From Sipunculus nudus (Eukaryota; Annelida; Sipuncula; Golfingiida; Sipunculidae), in NCBI GenBank assembly GCA_026874595.1, contig CM049309.1, positions 4,130,076 to 4,194,075 of the forward strand: a DNA stretch of 64,000 nucleotides, read 5' to 3'. The translations under genes were made by a program, and so were the position numbers. Below, one piece after another: positions 27,001 to 33,435 of this stretch. Below the pieces are notes generated by a model. The model had not been told where the DNA came from. It did no database searches and saw only the letters and a program-made list of their open reading frames with translations. The number at the start of each line of letters is the position of its first letter. The first letter of the stretch is position 1.

Positions 27001-30000
27001 CCGAACCTTGCAACAGAAAAATATGTTCAAAGTTTGAGACTGGTTATTATTTTATATAAGCTCTTATATGATTGTGATAATTTTCTTTATAACTGCTCAA
27101 AATGTTGAATGTTTACATTATCAATTGTCTGTGCAAAAAAAAAATTTAATGCCCGAGAAAAACATTAAAACTGTCGGCAAAAACTATAACCGTATAACTG
27201 AAACTAAATGCACTCCTTGAAATCAATCATTTCCACATATGGCACTGGGCTAGCGTAACCAGGTTTATGGAATGAAGGAGAGAATTGCCTCATGAATCAA
27301 CATATTTGCATATTTATTTCATTTTTTTTACTGATCTTTGAGAGAATGCAAAAATCACACAACACAATTTATGGCACTCATACTAAATAATGCATATTCA
27401 TGGTTACGGCAAAGTTTTTAATTATATACAAAAATTTAATTATCTTACAGATGACAGGAAAATAACAATTGTAAATATGACCCTCTAAAGAGGAAAAGTA
27501 TATTTAAAAAAAAAAATTTTCATGAGTGACAGCTAGACTGATAGCACTTATTGCAAATATTCATATAAACAAAGATATATTCTAGTTCCTGTTGGCCACC
27601 AGCAACATACAACATAAGAATCAAAATAATGTATGATGCAGTATTTAGCAATCAGCATCTGTAGCTTTATATCTGTATATAAACATCTGAGACTGGTACA
27701 TTAGCAGATTATGTTGTGTGATACATATAGGTCCTTGATCTATCACCGCCTGGGTCTCATGATTTGCTTGCCATCACACAGGTGGAGCCACTTGCTGAGC
27801 ATCAGCTACAGTAAGTTATAATATAGAATCATCTGGTATTTGAAATTAAACCAACTTCAGGATTTGATGTTAAGGATTACACCCCGAATCCTTAAAGCTA
27901 CATAGTGATGTATTATTTTCTCCTCCATTGTATGGTTATCATACCATATGGAAATTAGAAACAAAGTATAAACAAGGAAAAGGTATATAATACCTCTGTC
28001 AGCTATCAGGTTCACTGTATCCAAATATTTAATCATCCTGATACGACTTAAGCTTGAGCTACGTAAGCATAGGAATAATTATTATAAGCCAAGGGAATGT
28101 GTTATAGCTCACAAACTTTATAGCTGCATCAAAGGTCAGCTTATCCCACCAGAATAAAGGTGGCCCCTACAATAGTCTGTTCCACCAGGAGGTGCCAACT
28201 GAAATTTTGGAATTATTCTCTTGAAATTAAATGTTATCACGCAGTTTGATGCGAAAGCTGATGAGGTAAAAAAAGCCTAATATTAGATGTAAAAACTTCA
28301 TGACCAAAATGAAAATTGTATTTTGCAACCTTCTGGTTCTTTTTAACCTTGTGGTCAAGTGACATGATCTCCCATCCTCACTGTGATAGTTACATTTTTT
28401 AAAAATATTTATGACAACAACCAATGAATTGCTTTTGTATGTAGTTGTTTAGTCATATGACCAGTGACATTACCCTTTATCAGCTGGTTAGAAATTTTGT
28501 AAAATATACTGTATTCTCAGATACTGATTTTATTGAATTACTTAATTAAATATTTTGCAATGTATGGTTCTGGTTTCATTCTATGAAATTAGGCCTATGC
28601 CTCGTTCCTTCATTACAGCTAACAATTTGGAATACTATTATAAACATAAACTGACCATATTTGTGCTGTCAAGAGGTAGGACAGATGAGAAGTGGAGGGA
28701 GCGTTCAGTGTCGTTGAAGTGCTCGGGGATACCTGGAAGCTTCAATGACAGGATTCTCCTTCGACAGAGGTCCAGAGCTACAAATATGTAAAGCCAGGCT
28801 GTTATATATAGAATTATTCCAAATGTTTACCTCCTGTAAGTTAGCTCCAACTCGATTTTCCATAAACATCATGGGTGGTGCTATTATCACAATAGCAAGT
28901 CACTTTCAACAGTGACAATAATAAACACAAACCAAAACACACCCTAGGCAAAATAAATTAGTGAAACAAACTGTTGTGATACTTTGAGCACATGTCACAA
29001 TAATATGTGACAAATAGCTGTACCAGAGGAAAAGCAACCTGATACTGGATATGTAATACTATTAAATTTATCAACACATTAAAATTCTATCCAAATGGTG
29101 TTAACAGGTAAAATAATAATTAACTGCCTAAGATTTTATTATCACAGTTTTCAGTCTTCCTAATTAGGAATCTAAAAATTAAAACTATTGGAAACAAAAA
29201 AATTAAAACTATGACTCACAGAATTCAAAACTGGGAAGCAGTTTTACATGAGCCCACAGGTCACTTTCATCATGGAGTCCTGCCCTTTCAGTCTCTTGGC
29301 CACCTGACAATAATGTAAATCATGTTCTATCAATTAAATGACCTCAAACAAAACTTGGTAAGTTGTCTAAATATATCTATTAAAATGTGTATGTATGTTC
29401 CCACACATTCCATAATTAAACAGACATGTGCTGATGACTGTTCTGATGTCAACAAATGTAAACCATAAATAAATACTTAGTAAATACTTAGTAAATCAGA
29501 TCTATCTGTTGAACCTATAATTAGAAACCAGCCATTGCTTTCTATTGCATGATCAAGTATCATCCATGTATAGAGAGATGTTTGAATGGCCTTGCTAGTC
29601 CATTTCATGAAGATATAGAACAAGAATACACAGAAAGGTGGGATCACTCTGTATGACTTTTTCTGTTTATTCTTGTTCTATATCATCCATGTACTTCAAC
29701 ATGCCTGTTTTCATGACTTTTCTTTTATAACCACTGACAAGAGACTCTTCTTGAAAGTCATTAATTCATCTTATTACCTCTGGCAAGGAGGTGATGTTTT
29801 TACTCCTGTCTATTTGATTGTTTGTAAATAGGAATATGCAGAAACTACTGAACTAAGATGTGGACCAAGATAAAAAACGGAAACAAACCAGATTGATTTT
29901 TCTTACAGATGTATCCACTCTACAGAGTAAAGTTTATTTTATATAAAACAGTCAGAATATATTATTATTTTTAATTTTTTGGAAACCGATAAAGTGATTT

Positions 30001-33000
30001 CAAAGGACTTTATCTATTCTATGAAATTAGTCTAGAAGCTACCCTGCATATTATTATTACATTCTTGGTCTCTTGAACAAGTTCATAATTCAACTAGATC
30101 CACTATATATAAATATTACTAAATACTAGTATTTAATGTCTGCTATGACATCTTTATTAACATTTTGAAGTTTTAATTTTAAAATGTGTAAATAGCCCTG
30201 CCAACTGAGCGAGAGGCTACAGTCAAAAATAGTTACAGTATAGTGAATGGGCATGTACTGTGACAATAAATGCTTCAGGGAGTCAGAGAGCCTTGCTTTG
30301 TATGTCTTAATCCACTTGTGTTCTACTACAAAACCATCATTGTGCATGTATGTGTATAGTACAGCACACTCACAATAAGACATACAGTGGACCATAGCCA
30401 AGAATTTAAAGAAGTATTAGTCAAATGAACCTTAACTTAAACTACTAGCTACCTTGTGATACACAATAAAAATATAATGAATTGAATGCTAACTGTACCT
30501 TGTACTGTTAGGCACGTAATTAGGGGTATTTAAATGCCATGCACCAAATGAAACATATAAGACTAATTACAATTGATGAAAGCCAAACTGTGGTTTGTTG
30601 CATTGTGTGTGGGAGGCTGCCAAACACTGAAGTTACATTTAGTGACTTTCATACATGTTCAAACACAAAACATACCCCCCCCCCTACCAGTAAGGAGTCT
30701 AAATGAAGTGCAATATTCATGTTACGAAGTGAAATATAACATAAAATGTCTAAATAAATTGTCAGTTACTAGTATCAGCATTGGGATATACTTAATAATA
30801 GCAATTATTTTTTTATACCATGTCCCACCACTAAAAACTATATTTTTTGCTCTTTTTTTTAAACTTGAAGTTTGTCATATCATTTTCTCTTCTGAACACT
30901 TTGTTGTTTCCCCATACCTATCAACTGATAAAACAAACACACACCCTCACAAATGCTGTATTACTGTATTATCAAGTGATTTGACAGGTATTTAAATAAA
31001 ACATATATTATTATCATTACAGTTTATATTCCAAGCTGATATTCTTTCTTGTCCATAGAGAGATAACTGAATTTCTTCCAATAAAGTATTTCTAAAACCA
31101 TGACAAATTATTTAACACTGAATAAATCAATCAGATGTAATTAAATTTTTCTGACCAATTACATTTCACCTTACATGCATCATAAGCCATGACACAGATC
31201 TATTAAATGTAAAAACAAAGCAAACGATTGAATGATCTGAGTACAGTTAAACCTTGAAATTAGGCCCAAGTTTACGTTGTCATCTAAGCTAGGTCTTATA
31301 TAAAGATCAATGTTTAGTTGGTCACCAAAAAGAAGTGGTTGTTAGCAGAGGTTTTAGTGTAGATAGTCAGCATATTAATTTTATGAAACCAGTTCAATAT
31401 TTGATTTGTATCACGAATGTCTGACCAGTGTATCTTTACAACTGTAGCACAAACACATATACACATACGTACACACATTAACATACCTTCCTGCTGTAAG
31501 ACCTTGAGCAGTCTCTCATCAAGCTTGGACGATGCTATCACACAGCTGGGCTGAACCTGTAAAATCACTGAACAAGCAGGCAAAATAAGGAATATCAGGA
31601 CTGTCAGGTAACATTAAGTAACATTAAGAATAATAAATCATTACTATTATATAGAGTTGCATGGTCTAGTGACTTTTTTTTTTGCTAGGCTTTTTTTTTT
31701 CTTTAACTCTTCACTCCATGGGTTGTGACTCAGGACTACCTGAGACTGACAAACAAACACCCCTCCCCCCCCCCCCCCACATTGTCTATATTTTTGGGAT
31801 CAAAGAAATTGCAAAATCCAAAACTTTTACACAATTGAGATGTATATACAGGATATCTGTGCAATGTCTAAATAAAAAAAAAGCAAATTGGCTGATATCA
31901 GTGTCAGATCTGGAAATATTTTGTTACCCTGTACATGTCAAATAAATTATAACAATGATGATTTTATATTTTACCTGTTTTAAGTATCTGAAAGTTGTCA
32001 TTTTCCAGTACATCAGGAAGCATGTAAATTTCAGTGGTGTTGATGTCATAATAAGCTGCCCCTAACCTGTTCCCACTCCACATCACACTCAGGTATACCT
32101 GCAATGACAAGAGCAACAGGTGTTAATTATTAAGTGCAAGGGAAGAGATAATGTGAAAATAAGGGCTGTAACTTGGGCTAACATTATCTCACAATACATT
32201 ACATGTCACGACACATTGCTCACAATATAATACACAAAACAATTTATATATGATACATCATAGTTTAGATTCCAAATTGAATTTTCCATTGTATATACAA
32301 AGGTGAACAAGCTTACATACTTGAAACTTATTTCCAAATCATATATATGATTGATTAAGAAGCATTAGCCATTCATTTGCCATTTACCTTACAGCCCTAG
32401 TTGTAATGATATATTTTCTCCTTATACGATACATATTGTGATACATGACAGATGATATGATACATATCACAAACACACAAGCAAGCCCCAGAGTATCAAG
32501 GTAAGGCTTATAAGGGCTGATGAGTTTATTTCTATATTAATATTAGGCCACCGCCCACATCAGTTTTAACCCCCCACATCAAACAGTTTTATTTTGATTT
32601 TCATCTTTCAAGAAGATAAAATAATACAATTTTGATCAGATTTCTTTTGTAATGTAGTGCTTTTACCTGTTTAGCAAAATAAATCTGTTTTTTTCACGCT
32701 TTTACCCTGATCATATGATATTTTTATTGAAAGGTACAAAAAATTGTCAAAAATAAAATACTGCCTGCCCGAAGTGATTTCTGAAAAAAAGTGCCTGGGA
32801 ACCATACCTTTTTATTTTTTTCGCCTTAGGGTTCAGATTTTAAAAATTGTTTATGGGGGAGGCAGCTTCCTTAGGTCGCCTGGAGTTCTAAGAAAAATCG
32901 AAGGAAACCATATTTCCATTTCCTTCCTCCATTTTCCTTCTGACTGGTGTATGCTCTCAATCCCCAAATATGCAGCTGATTTTCAAAAATGGACCTTTGA

Positions 33001-33430
33001 TCAGAACAAAAGTTACAGGTTACAGAGGTGCACCTGATGTATACCTGACAACTGTCAGAACTACTGTTTGGATCTGATGTTTACCAAGGACTGTCAGAGC
33101 TGCTGTTTGGATCTGATGTTTACCTGAGGACTGTCAGAGGTACTGTTTGGATTTGATGTTTACCTGACAACTGTCAGAGCTACTGTTTGGATCTGATGTT
33201 TACCTGAGGACTGTCAGAGCTGCGGTTTGGATCTGATGTTTACCTGAGGACTGTCAGAGCTGCTGTTTGGATCAGATGTTTACCTGAGGACTGTCAGAGC
33301 TGCTGTTTGGATCAAAGACGTGATGCTCAGTAACGACCATTTCCTCCTCATGATCTGCTCCATCCTCCGCATCATTACTGCTTGATGGCTCCCCCAGCGA
33401 TATACTCTCTCTAGATAAGGGCTTCATCAT
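2976..33430 (-). CDS. MSH5: MSH5, meiotic MutS homologue 5 (whole gene, 26 coding exons)
   Basis: MSH5 pairs with MSH4 in a clamp that binds recombination intermediates and promotes meiotic crossovers in the nucleus; unlike MSH2/3/6 it lacks the mismatch-binding domain I. I assembled 26 exons with GT-AG borders whose phases all agree, giving 2520 nt (839 residues plus TAG), close to the roughly 835 residues of vertebrate MSH5. Visible parts: acidic N-terminus (1-49), MutS connector and core/lever (about 50-560), Walker A GPNASGKS (595-602), signature region in exon 21, Walker B LVVLDEF (D674/E675) with GKGT, and C-terminal helices. No frameshift or internal stop was found. Introns are large and repeat-rich, and four exon borders are amplified into minisatellites. 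Introns not described separately hold AT-rich sequence with nothing recognised. An acceptor (CAG at 33445-33447) just upstream of the ATG implies a non-coding 5' exon that was not located. Confidence 0.96.
3643..3713 (-). CDS. MSH5: MSH5 coding exon 25
   Basis: Encodes [20 protein letters not shown] and then TFL, a less conserved C-terminal helix. Acceptor catcaag|GTC, donor CTCAG|gtggta, phase 2 out. Weaker conservation makes this call slightly less certain than the ATPase exons. Confidence 0.87.
4497..4634 (-). CDS. MSH5: MSH5 coding exon 24
   Basis: Encodes [20 protein letters not shown] and then [13 protein letters not shown]. The G-x-x-x-SHA…AA-x-x-GL helix-turn-helix block is shared by MutS proteins. 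Acceptor gacag|ACATTT, donor GAG|gtctgt, 46 codons. Confidence 0.95.
5333..5476 (-). CDS. MSH5: MSH5 coding exon 23
   Basis: Encodes [30 protein letters not shown] and SSPLLLFQ. The T/S-THF histidine motif typical of MutS ATPases is present. Acceptor tctctcag|GTTGATGG, donor CAG|gtatag. The acceptor with the exon's first bases recurs twice upstream in intron 22. Confidence 0.95.
5460..5575 (-). repeat. three copies of the MSH5 exon 23 acceptor
   Basis: The plus-strand string GAGCTGTACCATCAACCTGA occurs at about 5461 and again at about 5507, and a diverged form (GAACTGAACCATCAGCCTGA) at about 5551, spacing about 44-46 bp. On the minus strand each is an acceptor-like tcag|GTTGATGGTACAGCTC. The copy at 5476 leads into the full exon. 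Confidence 0.8.
6042..6116 (-). CDS. MSH5: MSH5 coding exon 22 (Walker B)
   Basis: Encodes [12 protein letters not shown] and [13 protein letters not shown]. Walker B is LVVLDE (D674 for Mg2+, E675 catalytic); GKGT is the MutS D-loop-side motif. Acceptor ccacag|GTTG, donor ACA|gtgggt, phase 0. Confidence 0.97.
6395..6625 (+). repeat. dispersed repeat, copy 1 (intron 21)
   Basis: Shares blocks with 15917-16157 in the same orientation: ATGGCAGCCCC-ATGAG, AGGG-TG-GCATG-AACATGAAAGTACTC and GGTGG-ATAACACTTTT. Unclassified; it lies within an MSH5 intron and leaves the exons intact. Confidence 0.65.
6837..6986 (-). CDS. MSH5: MSH5 coding exon 21
   Basis: Encodes [20 protein letters not shown] and then [20 protein letters not shown], ending MIDLNQ. 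This is the MutS ATPase segment between Walker A and B, including the signature region. Acceptor tttcag|GTGG, donor CAG|gtgggt, 50 codons, phase 0. Confidence 0.97.
7157..8057 (-). repeat. 33-bp minisatellite made of the MSH5 exon 20 donor
   Basis: About 27 units. On the minus strand each reads AGTGTCTACCTCAAACAG|gtcagttacagngca, i.e. the codons SVYLKQ that follow the P-loop, then the donor and the start of intron 20. The five units next to the exon (about 7880-8044) are identical, while distal units are diverged and arranged in a higher-order pattern. Units are 11 codons, and the first ones stay open, so read-through repeats [11 protein letters not shown]. Confidence 0.95.
8031..8157 (-). 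CDS. MSH5: MSH5 coding exon 20 (Walker A)
   Basis: Encodes [16 protein letters not shown] and [17 protein letters not shown]. The P-loop GPNASGKS (residues 595-602, K601) binds ATP; SGKS-x-YLKQ is characteristic of MSH5. Acceptor tttacag|ACATCC, donor AAACAG|gtcagt, phase 0. The last 18 nt (SVYLKQ) and the donor form the unit of the 33-bp array in intron 20. Confidence 0.95.
9165..9254 (-). CDS. MSH5: MSH5 coding exon 19
   Basis: Encodes [20 protein letters not shown] and ends IKIEGG. Acceptor tatgcag|TTTG, donor GGCAG|gtgaga; phase 2 in and out, joining to R-H-P-L in exon 20. Confidence 0.94.
9837..9975 (-). CDS. MSH5: MSH5 coding exon 18
   Basis: Encodes [20 protein letters not shown] and on to MQYAAELD. 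The L-x-x-x-LGDIHC…D-Q-E-T block is diagnostic of MSH5. Acceptor aattgtag|AGTTGG, donor ACTG|gtagga. Its first ~36 nt and its acceptor are the template of the 58-bp array in intron 17; this copy is complete and extends into the full exon, which is how it is recognised as the functional one. Confidence 0.93.
9945..15318 (-). repeat. 58-bp minisatellite made of the MSH5 exon 18 acceptor
   Basis: About 71 units (57-60 bp) after excluding an inserted transposon. On the minus strand each unit reads gctctgtaattgtag|AGTT, then GGACAGCATGCTGGGAGACA and TTCACTGTGACAT, i.e. the intron 17 acceptor plus the first ~36 nt of exon 18. The array fills intron 17 up to the true exon. Variants include tgtgattgtag acceptors, CATAAGGCTGGG blocks and CATATGTC length variants that recur in groups, showing multi-unit duplications. 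Confidence 0.95.
11021..12278. mobile_element. 1258-bp TA-flanked DNA transposon (non-autonomous, Tc1/mariner-pogo-like)
   Basis: Perfect 25-bp terminal inverted repeats begin CCGTAAAATCTCCACTTAAA (11021-11045 and 12254-12278). The element is flanked by TA on both sides, and removing it with one TA restores a normal 58-bp unit, so the insertion and target duplication are unambiguous. Subterminal AAAACGGCAC motifs repeat. No transposase is visible; it is a non-autonomous member. The superfamily assignment rests only on the TA duplication and on the terminal style. Confidence 0.88.
15487..15532 (-). CDS. MSH5: MSH5 coding exon 17 (46 nt)
   Basis: Encodes [15 protein letters not shown]. Acceptor cttttag|TTC, donor CGCA|gtaagt, phase 1 out. 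The next true exon is 5.5 kb away, beyond a minisatellite of decoy acceptors. Confidence 0.92.
15917..16157 (+). repeat. dispersed repeat, copy 2 (intron 16)
   Basis: Diverged partner of the 6395-6625 repeat, same orientation, also intronic. No coding content is seen. Confidence 0.65.
16320..16400 (-). CDS. MSH5: MSH5 coding exon 16
   Basis: Encodes [20 protein letters not shown] and then IPHLQFQ, following SVIYLPQ as in other MSH5 proteins. Acceptor atttcag|TTGGG, donor CAG|gtaact, phase 0 both ends. Confidence 0.95.
17634..17743 (-). CDS. MSH5: MSH5 coding exon 15
   Basis: Encodes [20 protein letters not shown] and ends CSVIYLPQ. The K-K-R…GLP-x-F block and S-V-I-Y are diagnostic of MSH5. 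Acceptor attgtag|AGAAG, donor CAG|gtaagt. Confidence 0.95.
17744..18581 (-). other. MSH5 intron 14 with G-rich repeats
   Basis: Contains a run of 16 G (18011-18026) and, at 18195-18335, a degenerate GGGGGTAATTG repeat with many G-runs on the plus strand (C-rich in the MSH5 transcript). Confidence 0.6.
18582..18654 (-). CDS. MSH5: MSH5 coding exon 14
   Basis: Encodes [20 protein letters not shown] and then ALDE, the highly conserved V-D-F…DP-x-LDE motif of MSH5. Acceptor tttgcag|GTA, donor GAAA|gtaagc, phase 1 out. Confidence 0.95.
19281..19331 (-). CDS. MSH5: MSH5 coding exon 13
   Basis: Encodes [17 protein letters not shown], matching the family stretch before VDF. Acceptor gtttaag|GAA, donor ATA|gtgagt, phase 0. 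The pyrimidine tract of the acceptor is weak. Confidence 0.9.
19484..20742 (+). mobile_element. dispersed element, family A copy 1 (in MSH5 intron 12)
   Basis: Starts ACAAGTGACCCATGGGTCAT, with the 14-bp palindrome TGACCCATGGGTCA, and ends GGACGGACAACGGACAAAGG … CAGTCAGCTGAGCTAA, with an imperfect terminal hairpin. The body holds about three direct repeats of roughly 310 bp (AAGCCCCATAGCT…GGGTAACAGAGACC…GCCCTGTTAA). No coding capacity is seen. The class is unknown; the terminal hairpin followed by CTAA could suggest a Helitron, but this is unproven. Confidence 0.65.
21184..21255 (-). CDS. MSH5: MSH5 coding exon 12
   Basis: Encodes [20 protein letters not shown] and then IFDK. Acceptor cttttag|ACT, donor AAG|gtacta, phase 0 at both ends. 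It lies in the helical MutS core. Confidence 0.92.
21592..21654 (-). CDS. MSH5: MSH5 coding exon 11
   Basis: Encodes [20 protein letters not shown] plus K, the conserved W-Q-x-L-Y-K block of MSH5. Acceptor actttag|CGG, donor AAG|gttggc, phase 0 at both ends. Confidence 0.94.
22439..22577 (-). CDS. MSH5: MSH5 coding exon 10
   Basis: Encodes [20 protein letters not shown] and on to ATMKSVP. Acceptor cactaacag|ACAGTGG; a second candidate acceptor 13 nt further in was rejected because it would lose the conserved W-F. Donor ACCA|gtaagt, phase 0. Confidence 0.94.
22578..24572 (-). other. MSH5 intron 9
   Basis: AT-rich. It contains a dispersed-repeat fragment at about 23320-23470 and a weak tRNA-like B-box stretch near 24380-24410 that is too degenerate to call. 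No exon is needed here, since exons 9 and 10 join in phase. Confidence 0.5.
24573..24618 (-). CDS. MSH5: MSH5 coding exon 9 (46 nt)
   Basis: Short exon encoding [14 protein letters not shown], flanked by gtttacag|GG and CTTAG|gtaccc. It fills exactly the gap between exon 8 (…LSLYG) and exon 10 (RQWFQQPL), and its phases (1 in, 2 out) fit both. Confidence 0.93.
25105..25184 (-). CDS. MSH5: MSH5 coding exon 8
   Basis: Encodes [15 protein letters not shown] and then KEGLSLY, one of the most conserved MSH5 blocks. Two acceptors 10 nt apart are possible; the upstream one (tttacag|TGCATT) supplies S-A-L-Q and fits exon 7. Donor CTATG|gttagt, phase 1. Confidence 0.94.
25606..25641 (-). CDS. MSH5: MSH5 coding exon 7 (36-nt microexon)
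   Basis: This very short exon encodes [11 protein letters not shown]. Acceptor tttttctag|TGATG, donor ACAG|gtgagt. It joins exon 6 and exon 8 to read [20 protein letters not shown], which aligns with the conserved core-domain start of MSH5. Confidence 0.9.
26040..26640 (+). repeat. TGACCTTTGACC-rich tandem repeat in MSH5 intron 6
   Basis: About four diverged units of roughly 150 bp with GTGACCTTGACC, TGACCCCATGACCT, GAGCCATATGTGAAAGACTG and GGTCCACAAGCTTTT. It is the reverse complement of the body of family A copy 2 (43800-44300). Confidence 0.7.
26720..26850 (+). repeat. short tandem array (about 29 bp)
   Basis: AGGAATATTACTCTTCCAAA with a variable 8-9 bp tail is repeated four to five times in MSH5 intron 6, close to but not overlapping exon 6. 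Confidence 0.75.
26897..27006 (-). CDS. MSH5: MSH5 coding exon 6
   Basis: Encodes [20 protein letters not shown] and ends LSLEVMNI. A possible donor at CTCGAG|gtcatg was rejected: the donor AACAT|gtatgt, 9 residues into better family alignment, gives the phase 2 needed to join exon 7 as ATT (Ile). Acceptor ttgcaag|GTT. Confidence 0.93.
27007..28655 (-). other. MSH5 intron 5, nothing recognised
   Basis: AT-rich intronic DNA without a recognisable repeat unit, RNA gene or coding exon on either strand. Confidence 0.5.
28656..28777 (-). CDS. MSH5: MSH5 coding exon 5
   Basis: Encodes [20 protein letters not shown] and on to LPLDSTNM, matching the MSH5 stretch that precedes VRALGGLL. Acceptor tttgtag|CTCTGG, donor ATATG|gtcag, ending in phase 0. 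Confidence 0.93.
29220..29303 (-). CDS. MSH5: MSH5 coding exon 4
   Basis: Encodes GQETERAG and then [13 protein letters not shown]. Acceptor gtcag|GTGG, donor TTCT|gtgagt, phase 1 at both ends. The other frame of this exon hits a stop, so the frame is fixed by its neighbours. Confidence 0.9.
29304..31486 (-). other. MSH5 intron 3
   Basis: Mostly unremarkable AT-rich DNA. It holds a strong hairpin (29612-29684), a dispersed-repeat fragment near 29780-29930 that resembles 23320-23470, a C-run at 30675-30684 and CA-rich DNA near 31440-31475. Confidence 0.5.
29612..29684. repeat. inverted repeat (25-bp arms, 23-nt loop)
   Basis: Arms GATATAGAACAAGAATACAC-AGAAA (29612-29636) and its complement at 29660-29684 match at 24 of 25 positions. 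It could be a MITE remnant or a hairpin-RNA source; no target duplication is clear. Confidence 0.75.
31487..31567 (-). CDS. MSH5: MSH5 coding exon 3
   Basis: Encodes [18 protein letters not shown] and runs on to QQE. A nearer acceptor (tttacag|GTTCAG at 31556) gives the same downstream frame but cannot join exon 2 in phase. The acceptor gttcag|TGATT at 31567 restores V-I-L-Q and matches MSH5 proteins. Donor GAAG|gtatgt. Confidence 0.9.
31975..32098 (-). CDS. MSH5: MSH5 coding exon 2
   Basis: Encodes [18 protein letters not shown] and continues to ILKT, the conserved N-terminal MutS connector start of MSH5. Acceptor ttgcag|GTA in phase 0, donor ACAG|gtaaaa in phase 1. The extra base in the AAAACAG run sets phase 1, which matches only the earlier acceptor chosen for exon 3. 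Confidence 0.92.
32567..32841 (+). repeat. dispersed direct repeat, copy 1 (MSH5 intron 1)
   Basis: CCCCC(A/G)CATCAAA, ACAATTTTGATC-GATTTC, TGTAGTGCTT, CCTGTTTAGCAAAA, CCCTGATC-TATGA and GTGATTTCTGAAAAAAAG recur in order at 62979-63283, 30 kb away in the same orientation. Confidence 0.8.
33036..33313 (-). repeat. 40-bp minisatellite made of the MSH5 exon 1 donor
   Basis: About seven 40-bp units. On the minus strand each reads GATCCAAACAGCAGCTCTGA, then CAGTCCTCAG|gtaaacatct, that is the end of exon 1 plus its splice donor. The unit next to the exon is the functional one. The others differ by single substitutions; at least two have lost the CAG|gt context. The unit length is not a multiple of three, so use of a downstream donor would usually shift the frame. 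Confidence 0.9.
33284..33430 (-). CDS. MSH5: MSH5 coding exon 1 (residues 1-49)
   Basis: The start ATG is at 33430-33428. An in-frame TGA lies 9 nt upstream (AGC-TGA-AGT-AGC-ATG), so this is the first possible start. The encoded piece ([18 protein letters not shown] onward) is acidic and low-complexity, as MSH5 N-termini usually are. It ends CCTCAG|gtaaac in phase 0. The last 30 nt plus donor are tandemly repeated into intron 1. Confidence 0.9.
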
Positions 33431-33435
33431 GCTAC

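Noticed and set aside
30573-30995. 140-codon plus frame in MSH5 intron 3
   Set aside because: Low-complexity hydrophobic translation of AT-rich intron; no family recognised.
31556-31556. Exon 3 acceptor at tttacag|GTTCAG
   Set aside because: It cannot be joined to exon 2 in phase; the acceptor 11 nt upstream fits phase and family sequence.
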